From contig JAAYFB010000044.1 in NCBI GenBank assembly GCA_012728465.1, forward strand, positions 1 through 7,096: a DNA stretch of 7,096 nucleotides. Direction: 5' to 3'. This DNA is from Proteiniphilum sp. Its GTDB lineage: Bacteria; Bacteroidota; Bacteroidia; Bacteroidales; Dysgonomonadaceae. Of this stretch, positions 1 to 7,096 are shown one piece after another. A program made the position numbers and the translations under genes. The notes under the pieces are model-generated. The model saw nothing but the letters and a program-made list of their open reading frames with translations, was not told where the DNA came from and made no database searches. How positions within the stretch are numbered: position 1 is the first letter of the stretch; each line of letters begins with the position of its first letter.

Positions 1-920
1 AATAATAGCTCTATTTGCCATCTACGTTTATAGATCTCGATGACATCATTTACATCTAATTCAAGATTATTAGTAAGTAATACAGTTGATTTTTTCTTTC
101 CTTCCTCCCAGTATTCTATTCTTCTAGAAGTGTGTTTAATATCTCCCTTTTCAAGCTGTATAACAGAGTCCTTTAGAACAACTAAACCATTGGAATTAAC
201 TAGGTAGTGCCCTTTAGTTGATTCAAATTTCATGTTCTTCTTCATCTTTGTAACATAAAACACTCCCTTCTGAGTAAACTCCTCAAAAACCTTATAGTCA
301 ATATACGCTCTATCCATGGCTATAAAGCTACCATTAGATAATTCCAGCTTTTTAAGCATGACATGGTCATGTGTAGCAGCAGAGGTGAAGTGAATAGAGT
401 AAGGGACTCCTTCCGTAGCTTTAAGAACCGTATGAACCTTGATACCACCTTTCTTCTTGCCATGTTTAGGATGACGGCCAACTCCCTTTAATATGTTGGA
501 AAACAGTGATATGGTTGTAGAGTCCATTATGTGCAAAAGCTTTTCCCATGGTTTACTAGAGACACTGTCCGATAAAGTTGTTTTATATTTATTGAATAGA
601 GAGAAGTAAACTTCAGAAAAGAAGTCACTACTGCGTCTATTATTAGCATCTGAGAGAGTACTGCGCTTTACTATGTCATTTATACCTATATGTTTTAATT
701 TATGTGCATCAGAGAGCATACCCACAACAATCTCACGAAGAGATGTATGTTGCATCAGAACTCCATATAGTAATGTAACCAAGTGAGAATAGCCATCAAA
801 CTTCTTTACGTAGTGATCATGACCACCACTGCGGCTCATTTCTTTAATTAAGTCTTTATCTGTAAGATTTAACAGCTGACAATATAGCGGCTGTCCGGTA
901 AAATGTGTACTTTTGCCCAT
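1..920 (-). CDS. IS4-family transposase, partial (C-terminus off window)
   Basis: Catalyses cut-and-paste movement of the element at 1-1027. The leftward frame from ATG 920-918 is open for 306 codons to the window edge. It starts MGKSTHFTGQP, the kind of N-terminal block (DUF4372-like) seen in many Bacteroidota IS4-family transposases. The DDE residues are visible: D133 in IMDSTTIS, D203 in AMDRAYID, and E304 in the Y-(2)-R-(3)-E signature YKRRWQIE. The region around residues 143-165 (GVGRHPKHGKKKGGIKVHT) is the usual linker following the first Asp. IS4-family proteins commonly run to roughly 380-450 residues, so about a quarter is missing, including the final Lys of the signature. No frameshift is seen in the visible part, so the copy may be intact. 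Codons 6-11 (HFTGQP) encode an inverted copy of the IS end. Confidence 0.9.
   Translation of the reverse strand, partial: MGKSTHFTGQPLYCQLLNLTDKDLIKEMSRSGGHDHYVKKFDGYSHLVTLLYGVLMQHTSLREIVVGMLSDAHKLKHIGINDIVKRSTLSDANNRRSSDFFSEVYFSLFNKYKTTLSDSVSSKPWEKLLHIMDSTTISLFSNILKGVGRHPKHGKKKGGIKVHTVLKATEGVPYSIHFTSAATHDHVMLKKLELSNGSFIAMDRAYIDYKVFEEFTQKGVFYVTKMKKNMKFESTKGHYLVNSNGLVVLKDSVIQLEKGDIKHTSRRIEYWEEGKKKSTVLLTNNLELDVNDVIEIYKRRWQIELL
890..903 (-). repeat. Internal inverted copy of the IS end
   Basis: GCTGTCCGGTAAAA on the + strand, an exact 14-base reverse complement of 1014-1027. It lies inside the transposase gene, across codons 6 to 11, 15 bases after the ATG. In a transcript entering from outside the IS the two arms could pair and enclose the start codon. 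Confidence 0.85.
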
Positions 921-960
921 ACGTTTTGATTTGATGTGTCGGAACTACAAAGAAAAACGA

Positions 961-992
961 AAGGGTTGAAACCAGCAATGGATTCAACCTTT
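961..992. terminator. Terminator-like hairpin in the transposase leader
   Basis: A ten-base-pair stem (961-970 with 983-992, one G/T mismatch, core GGTTGAA/TTCAACC) with a 12-base loop. T-rich runs follow on both sides: TTATTTTTT on the + strand and CGTTTTTCTTT on the - strand. It could stop transcription in either direction between the IS end and the transposase start. The function is inferred from the shape only. Confidence 0.45.
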
Positions 993-1013
993 ATTTTTTG
1001 AATTGACAAAAAG

Positions 1014-1027
1014 TTTTACCGGACAGC
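1014..1027 (-). repeat. Putative terminal inverted repeat of the IS
   Basis: TTTTACCGGACAGC on the + strand. It is exactly complementary to 890-903 and lies at the point where IS sequence gives way to the GH20 downstream region. Reading as the outer end of the element is inferred from position; the partner end is outside the window. Confidence 0.7.
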
Positions 1028-1093
1028 AATGAATGGCTATACATTAATTAAGGAGCATTGAATTTAAGTATTTTGACAATTTTAAGTACTATT

Positions 1094-1140
1094 ACAGAAA
1101 AATCCAGTTTCGAAAATCATCGAAACTGGATTTTTACTGT
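1094..1140 (-). terminator. Rho-independent terminator after the GH20 gene
   Basis: A perfect 16-base-pair stem (1098-1113 with 1120-1135) around a 6-base loop, extended by four more pairs (ACAG/CTGT) past a one-base bulge. The arms begin with AAAAA and end with TTTTT, so the T-run needed for termination is present on both strands. It starts 18 bases beyond the GH20 stop codon and would end that transcript. It can also block transcription coming from the IS side. Confidence 0.85.
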
Positions 1141-1157
1141 TTAAACAGTATCTTCTT

Positions 1158-2714
1158 TTATTTCTTAGGTTCAGGATTCTCTGAATGGTCAAAGGGATTG
1201 AAGAAGAATACATTATCATTGCGATAGATAGGAAGATGTGACTCTAATCTATTCAAATAGTCGTCGTAGTCATTGTTTTGTCCCCATGCAGCCTCTGCGA
1301 AAGCACTAATTCTAGGGAATGTTAGATAATCAACTCTTTGCTTTGTTTGAATAGTTTCAGCCCATAAGTTTGCTTGAAGGCCTAGTACTTGGCTATCGTA
1401 CTTGCTATCAACTAGATTTTTGGTGTTAAATTCATATACCAACTCTAGTGGACTGTACTCTTTTCCCCATCTTCTACCAGTTGTATGGTCTTCATCTTGA
1501 ACAAAGTCAATATAGAATGGAATTCTAGGACATAAGATAACAGGATAGTTTTTCTCTAAAGCCTTTTGCAGCTGATCTTTTCTATCATGTCTCCACCAAA
1601 ACATTATAGTTTTATCTGTTGGAAGAGATATTTCTGCCATTTCGTCCCATGCTAAGAAAGTATTATTCATAGCATACAATGAATCGGCCATACGAACCAT
1701 AAAGTACTTTTCAACCTCAGCTAAATCTTTCATACCTTCTTTTTCCATCAACTCTTTTATCTTATCGTTGTGTTTCCACTGTTCATTACCAAAGTGAACT
1801 TCGTCTCCACCTAAGTGAATCATCTCAGATGGGAACAAAACATTAATTTCCTTTAGTATATCGGTAAGATATTGGTATGTATCTTCATTTGCAGGGTCAA
1901 ATGTAAATTCGGGGTGCGATTTAGAACCTCCTCCGCTATACTCTGGATATGCTCTATTTGCAGCACGTGCGTGACCTGGCATATCTATCTCAGGTATAAC
2001 CTCAATTTTTCGCTCTGCTGCATATCTAACAATCTCTTTAACCTCCTCTTGTGTATAATATTGTGGTGGATCATTTGGATATGTCATATTGCCAATTCCA
2101 CCTGTATATGCCAAGTGTGGGTATTTTTTTATCTCTATTCTCCAACCTGGATCGTCTGTTAAATGCCAATGAAAACGGTTAAGCTTGTAAAATGCCATGT
2201 AATCAAGTATTTGTTTCACTTTCTCTTTACCAAAAAAGTGTCTCGACTCATCTAGCATAAACCCACGCCATCCATGTAGAGGGTAGTCTTCTATAGTCCA
2301 GCAGTCTATTTCACTTTCTGCTATTGTTATCAATTGCAGTAATGATGCAATACCATTGAATATACCTAAATCATTTTCGGACGAAATTGAAATTTTGGAT
2401 TCACTTATTGCAAGAGTGTAGGCCCCTTCCTGTTTGTTTTTTTGTGACTTTTGCTCTAAAATTATATCAGCACTGTTTTTATCGCTTCCAAATGATGCTG
2501 TAATTCCTTTTATATCAAAAATCTGCTTTTGTAAATAATATGCATCATTAGCAAAAGAGTCATCAAAATAAATTGTTAGTTGGTCTTTAATCTTAAAAGA
2601 ACCCTTAGCCATACTATGTGATTGTGGTAAAGGTATAATTGGTGGATTACTTGCAAAGCCTATTCCTGCAAAGCAAATTGTGAACAGAGCCACAAGTAAT
2701 AATGTTTTCTTCAT
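1158..2714 (-). CDS. Exported GH20 beta-N-acetylhexosaminidase
   Basis: Predicted to remove terminal beta-linked GlcNAc or GalNAc from glycans by the substrate-assisted mechanism of family GH20. The 518-residue protein starts with a type I signal peptide (MKKTLLLVALFT..., likely cut after GFA at residue 21). A GH20 N-terminal alpha/beta domain follows (about 25-140), then the TIM barrel from HGWRGFMLDESRHF at 148. The catalytic Asp-Glu pair is D304-E305 in HLGGDEV. Other family blocks are FHWHLTDDPGWR (181-192), PEIDMPGHARAA (241-252) and LQANLWAE (446-453). Length and motifs match complete single-domain GH20 enzymes. The frame is open upstream to 2801, but the start at 2714 is chosen because it gives the signal peptide directly and lies about 30 bases downstream of a -7 box. 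The gene follows the sulfatase on the same strand after 221 bases and has its own promoter. Linkage specificity cannot be read from sequence. Confidence 0.93.
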   Translation of the reverse strand: MKKTLLLVALFTICFAGIGFASNPPIIPLPQSHSMAKGSFKIKDQLTIYFDDSFANDAYYLQKQIFDIKGITASFGSDKNSADIILEQKSQKNKQEGAYTLAISESKISISSENDLGIFNGIASLLQLITIAESEIDCWTIEDYPLHGWRGFMLDESRHFFGKEKVKQILDYMAFYKLNRFHWHLTDDPGWRIEIKKYPHLAYTGGIGNMTYPNDPPQYYTQEEVKEIVRYAAERKIEVIPEIDMPGHARAANRAYPEYSGGGSKSHPEFTFDPANEDTYQYLTDILKEINVLFPSEMIHLGGDEVHFGNEQWKHNDKIKELMEKEGMKDLAEVEKYFMVRMADSLYAMNNTFLAWDEMAEISLPTDKTIMFWWRHDRKDQLQKALEKNYPVILCPRIPFYIDFVQDEDHTTGRRWGKEYSPLELVYEFNTKNLVDSKYDSQVLGLQANLWAETIQTKQRVDYLTFPRISAFAEAAWGQNNDYDDYLNRLESHLPIYRNDNVFFFNPFDHSENPEPKK

Positions 2715-2746
2715 TCTGTTTGTTATTAATAAGTTATTGTTTTTTA

Positions 2747-2754
2747 CAAATATA
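2747..2754 (-). promoter_or_regulatory. -7 promoter box for the GH20 gene
   Basis: TATATTTG on the - strand, an exact match to the Bacteroidota -7 consensus TAnnTTTG. It lies 32 bases upstream of the GH20 ATG, implying a leader of about 25-30 bases. No TTTG is present at the -33 position; that place is taken by the end of the shared 40-base element at 2773-2812. Confidence 0.6.
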
Positions 2755-2772
2755 AATGTTCGAGAAAGGTAT

Positions 2773-2812
2773 ATGTTCTTATATTGTACCAAAAGAAGCA
2801 ACTTTTGTACAT
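2773..2812 (-). promoter_or_regulatory. Putative activator operator, copy 1 (GH20 promoter)
   Basis: This 40-base stretch matches 4703-4742 at 30 of 40 positions without gaps, and both copies are preceded by TA. Reading leftward it begins ATGTACAAAA, has GTACAATAT at offset 24 and ends GAACAT. Half-sites start at offsets 3 and 24 (GTACAA, two helical turns apart) and 35 (GAACAT). It ends 18 bases before the -7 box. Direct repeats two turns apart next to a promoter without a -33 box are typical of AraC-type activators, the DNA-binding fold of Bacteroidota hybrid two-component systems. The regulator's identity is inferred; none is encoded here. Confidence 0.55.
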
Positions 2813-2935
2813 TAATAGGTAATTAATGACAGAACAACCTCTTATAATACCATCTTCGTTTAATAAATATATTGGGCATTATGCTTTAAATATCTTTGTT
2901 TTAAGCAGTTTTCAACTTGTACTTTGTGAGTTAAT

Positions 2936-4498
2936 CTATTGATAAGTTATTAGATCACTTAATACTTTTTCGTTGTACCATGGATCGTCAGATTTTTTTA
3001 GAAGAGCTGCTAATTCATACATAAGTTTTTCTGCAACTTCAGGATAATCATTTATATCTAAGTTGTTCATTTGGTAGGGATCGTTTATGTCGTCAAATAA
3101 CAATATGTTCTTTAGTTTAGAACTTCTGTCTATTGTAATAGTCATCGTAAATTCTTGTGTCTTTACACCTCTAGTTTCAGGAAAATACGAGAGTGTTTTT
3201 CCATTATCATCTTTTTCTCCATCTAAGTTTCTTATATAAAGTGCACTATTTGGTATGTTTTCATCATCTCCTGTAAGAATATAATTTGCAAAACTTTCAC
3301 CTTGTACTGTTTTAGGTACTTTATTTTCTAGTCCACTTAATGAAAGGAGTGTTGGCATAATGTCTTGCGATGTTATTAGTTTGTTTGTGACACTATGCTT
3401 AATTTTATTGGGGTATCTGACAATAAATGGAATATTAGTAGCTTCGGTATAGGGTGAGTTTTTTGCATCATCTATGCCATGGCTACACATGGTATCACCA
3501 TGATCTGAAGCGAAGACAACTATAGTGTTATCAGAAAGATTTAGCTCTTCAAGTTTGCTTAATAGTCTTCCAAACTCTCTATCAACACCTGTTATTTGTG
3601 CAAAATAGTAGGCAGCACTTTTAGCCTTAACCATTGTGGTATCTACGTTGTCTCGTACAAGAAGTTCACCTAAGGACTTATCTTTGTAAAGATTATAATC
3701 TTCTTCCATACAATCATTCAAGGATTTGTAAGGATGGTGTGGAGGATTCATGCTAATCATCAAAAAGAATGGTTTTGAAGAGTCTCTATCGTCGGATAAA
3801 TTCTCTAAATAATTAATAGCAACATCAACTTCATGTTTTGGAGACCACTCTCTTATTTCATGTCTCTTGCCATTGCTATCCCAGTAGTGAGGCGTTTTAT
3901 GAGTGTCAAATGTGCCATATGAATACCAAAAATTAAAACCATGTCTTTTCTCTTTAGGAGTATATGCATCCCATGCAGGAATACGTTTTTCTACATAGTG
4001 TCCAGGATTTTCTGGGTCATTTGGAGTGGGATAGTCCAAGTGGTATTTGCCAATATATGCACAGTCATAACCATTACTGCTAAATACATCACCAACTGTT
4101 TCCACATCATCACGCAGTGAGCTTATTGGCCTGTTGGAATTACAATTGAGTGATACACCACTATTGTTTGGATACATTCCCGTCATTAGAGAACCTCTAT
4201 GAGCGCTGCTTACGGGCGTGCTACTAAAGGCTGAGCTAAATACAATAGATTGACTTGCAAATTTATTTAGGTTAGGTGTAATTACGGGGTCGCTTTTGTG
4301 ATTTAAATAAGAAGAGTATTCATCATTTGCCCAAAACTCCATTGCACTATTTCTAAACTGGTCAGGAAATACGTATATAACATTTGGATAATTGTTTTCT
4401 TCAACGTTGTTGCTTGTGCATGCCCCAAAAGTAAAAATCAAGGATGCTGTTGTTGCAGCTTTTAAAGCTGATTTACTAGTGTTAAATATATTCTTCAT
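2936..4498 (-). CDS. S1-family sulfatase, serine type, lipoprotein
   Basis: Predicted to hydrolyse sulfate esters, most likely on a glycan. The 520-residue protein has an N-terminal hydrophobic segment ending in FGAC, suggesting a lipoprotein anchored at Cys27. The formylglycine motif is S97-S-A-H-R101 followed by GSLMTG, so the residue to be modified is serine; in known systems a radical-SAM maturase (anSME) oxidises this type. Other sulfatase landmarks are Asp46 in FPDQFRN (metal site), GKYHL at 150-154 in place of the common GKWHLG, PPHH at 252-255, and ASDHGD at 330-335 (metal ligands D332, H333). SPYTEATNIPFIVRYP and the C-terminal subdomain are present, so the gene looks full length. 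The start ATG has no Shine-Dalgarno, as in its neighbours. It lies upstream of and collinear with GH20 and divergent from GH2, which suggests a sulfated Gal/GlcNAc-containing substrate. The S1 subfamily and the sulfate position are not assignable by eye. Confidence 0.92.
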   Translation of the reverse strand: MKNIFNTSKSALKAATTASLIFTFGACTSNNVEENNYPNVIYVFPDQFRNSAMEFWANDEYSSYLNHKSDPVITPNLNKFASQSIVFSSAFSSTPVSSAHRGSLMTGMYPNNSGVSLNCNSNRPISSLRDDVETVGDVFSSNGYDCAYIGKYHLDYPTPNDPENPGHYVEKRIPAWDAYTPKEKRHGFNFWYSYGTFDTHKTPHYWDSNGKRHEIREWSPKHEVDVAINYLENLSDDRDSSKPFFLMISMNPPHHPYKSLNDCMEEDYNLYKDKSLGELLVRDNVDTTMVKAKSAAYYFAQITGVDREFGRLLSKLEELNLSDNTIVVFASDHGDTMCSHGIDDAKNSPYTEATNIPFIVRYPNKIKHSVTNKLITSQDIMPTLLSLSGLENKVPKTVQGESFANYILTGDDENIPNSALYIRNLDGEKDDNGKTLSYFPETRGVKTQEFTMTITIDRSSKLKNILLFDDINDPYQMNNLDINDYPEVAEKLMYELAALLKKSDDPWYNEKVLSDLITYQ

Positions 4499-4643
4499 AC
4501 TGTAAAGTATATTTTTTGTTTATAGCAATTGTTTTTATGTATTCTCCGTTTTTTTAATCATCTATATAGGGTTGTATATGAGCGTCTTGGTGTGTATGTG
4601 TCGACGTGAGTTTAGCAAATGTAGTAATTAAATTGTAAGTTTG

Positions 4644-4651
4644 CAAAGATA
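4644..4651 (-). promoter_or_regulatory. -7 promoter box for the sulfatase gene
   Basis: TATCTTTG on the - strand, an exact TAnnTTTG match. It lies 145 bases upstream of the sulfatase ATG, giving a leader of about 135-140 bases. No clear -33 TTTG is seen, and unlike GH20 and GH2 there is no copy of the shared element at the matching distance. The element for GH2 begins about 50 bases further upstream and could act on both. Confidence 0.45.
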
Positions 4652-4702
4652 TAGAAGTTGAAATATACTATAAAAAGTGGTTTTTTATGATTGATTACGA
4701 TA

Positions 4703-4742
4703 ATGTACAAAAACTGTATCTTGGTGTACAATATTGGTACAT
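4703..4742 (+). promoter_or_regulatory. Putative activator operator, copy 2 (GH2 promoter)
   Basis: Second copy of the element found at 2773-2812, here in front of the GH2 gene. It starts ATGTACAAAA, has GTACAATAT at offset 24 and ends GGTACAT. GTA occurs at offsets 3, 14, 24 and 35, a spacing of 11, 10 and 11 bases, so all four repeats lie on one face of the helix. The last repeat ends 19 bases before the -7 box, in the place of a -33 box. Conservation across two separate promoters within mostly AT-rich filler argues against chance. Binding by an AraC-type regulator is inferred from the geometry. Confidence 0.58.
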
Positions 4743-4761
4743 GTTTAGTGTGTTTATTACT

Positions 4762-4769
4762 TAAATTTG
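4762..4769 (+). promoter_or_regulatory. -7 promoter box for the GH2 gene
   Basis: TAAATTTG, an exact TAnnTTTG match, 119 bases upstream of the GH2 ATG. It stands in the same relation to the 40-base element as the GH20 box does (gap of 19 versus 18 bases), which supports both promoter calls. Confidence 0.58.
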
Positions 4770-4873
4770 TAGAATTAAATCGAATAGTTGGTGTTATGCG
4801 TATATATAATATTGTTGATTTTACACATAAATAATTCTAATCGCTTTAATAGATAAGTAGCACCTTGCTTTAA

Positions 4874-6905
<2,032 letters not shown>

Positions 6906-6941
6906 ATAAAAAGGATTTATTATAACAAAAATTGCTAGATG

Positions 6942-6948
6942 AAGGTGA
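6942..6948 (+). promoter_or_regulatory. Shine-Dalgarno site of the ABC permease
   Basis: AAGGTGA, a good match to the anti-Shine-Dalgarno complement, with AGG seven bases before ATG 6953. None of the three enzyme genes in the window has such a site. It fixes the start of the downstream gene. Confidence 0.6.
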
Positions 6949-6952
6949 AATA

Positions 6953-7096
6953 ATGAGTATTGTAAAAGAATTATATAATTATAGAGAAATGATATTTAGT
7001 TTAATTCGAAGAGATTTAAGAGGAAGATATAAAGGTTCCGTACTTGGGTTTCTTTGGACATTTATTAACCCATTATTGCAGCTTACTATCTATACT
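6953..7096 (+). CDS. Polysaccharide-export ABC transporter permease, partial (N-terminus only)
   Basis: Predicted membrane subunit of an ABC-2-type exporter for O-antigen, teichoic acid or capsule (Wzm/TagG-like), which would pair with an ATPase encoded further right. Only 48 codons are in the window. They read MSIVKELYNYREMIFSL, then RRDLRGRYKGSVLGFLW (19-35), the hallmark amphipathic N-terminus of this family, then the start of the first membrane segment (TFINPLLQLTIYT). From memory, the RRDLRGRYKGSVLGFLWTF form is commoner in Bacillota, while Bacteroidota versions more often read like RDIKVRYKQT; a search is needed to settle this. The Shine-Dalgarno and sigma-A-like promoter agree with a different origin from the rest of the window. 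Confidence 0.85.
   Translation, partial: MSIVKELYNYREMIFSLIRRDLRGRYKGSVLGFLWTFINPLLQLTIYT

Larger units (their letters stand above)
1..1027 (-). mobile_element. IS4-family insertion sequence, right part
   Basis: This is one end of an insertion sequence whose other end lies off the left of the window. It contains a leftward DDE transposase gene and finishes at a 14-base repeat, GCTGTCCGGTAAAA when read inward from 1027, which I take as the terminal inverted repeat. The outer boundary is placed at 1027 because similarity between the two repeat copies stops there; the true tip could differ by a few bases. The target-site duplication cannot be identified without the other end. Non-IS sequence (the GH20 terminator) begins within about 70 bases. 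Confidence 0.75.

Noticed and set aside
1872..2162. A 96-codon open frame on the + strand
   Set aside because: It lies wholly inside the GH20 gene on the opposite strand. The product is Cys- and Trp-rich with no recognisable motif, as expected of the antisense of a conserved gene.
2715..2801. An upstream start giving GH20 29 extra residues
   Set aside because: The extra residues are unlike a signal peptide, would displace the real one at MKKTLLLVALF, and the segment contains the -7 box and part of the shared element.
2891..2898. TATCTTTG on the + strand, matching TAnnTTTG
   Set aside because: It would transcribe antisense into the sulfatase 3' end with no gene to serve. An isolated 8-base match with two free positions is expected by chance in this AT-rich DNA.
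2883..2906. Imperfect hairpin GCTTTAAA / TTTTAAGC downstream of the sulfatase
   Set aside because: Short, almost all A-T, one mismatch, and no T-run after it on the sulfatase strand. It is too weak to call a terminator.
6939..6953. Four-codon reading frame MKVK whose stop overlaps the permease start (TAATG)
   Set aside because: It contains the permease Shine-Dalgarno and has no ribosome site of its own. It is probably coincidence, not a leader peptide.

Overview
This AT-rich window most likely comes from a glycan-degrading member of the Bacteroidota, probably a host-associated Bacteroidales. Three things support this. The three central enzymes are exported glycan-degrading enzymes of families abundant in that phylum. 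Their promoters carry exact matches to the Bacteroidota -7 box TAnnTTTG. Their start codons lack a Shine-Dalgarno sequence. The last ~240 bases look different and may have another origin.

Layout. Positions 1-1027 hold one end of an IS4-family insertion sequence. Its DDE transposase runs leftward and continues off the window, and the element ends in a 14-base inverted repeat that recurs, inverted, inside the first codons of the transposase gene. A strong hairpin terminator (1094-1140) separates the IS from a leftward GH20 beta-N-acetylhexosaminidase (1158-2714). Upstream of that lies a leftward S1-family sulfatase of the serine type (2936-4498). A 390-base intergenic region follows with divergent promoters, then a rightward GH2 beta-galactosidase (from 4889). 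The GH2 is cut off after about residue 655, shortly after its catalytic barrel. Within a few bases come a sigma-70/sigma-A-type promoter, a good Shine-Dalgarno sequence and the first 48 codons of a polysaccharide-export ABC permease that resembles Gram-positive versions.

How the genes fit together. An exported beta-galactosidase, a sulfatase and an N-acetylhexosaminidase form a plausible set for taking apart sulfated Gal-GlcNAc chains such as mucin O-glycans or keratan sulfate. No SusC/SusD pair or regulator gene is in view. The GH20 and GH2 promoters share a 40-base element (30 of 40 positions identical, no gaps, helically phased GTACAA-type half-sites). It sits 18-19 bases upstream of each -7 box, where a -33 box would be. 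This is the best candidate here for an undescribed regulatory signal: a common operator for an activator of the two glycosidases.

Two points need caution. The right-hand junction may be a real rearrangement or transfer, or an assembly chimera. All family calls come from reading motifs, not from database searches.
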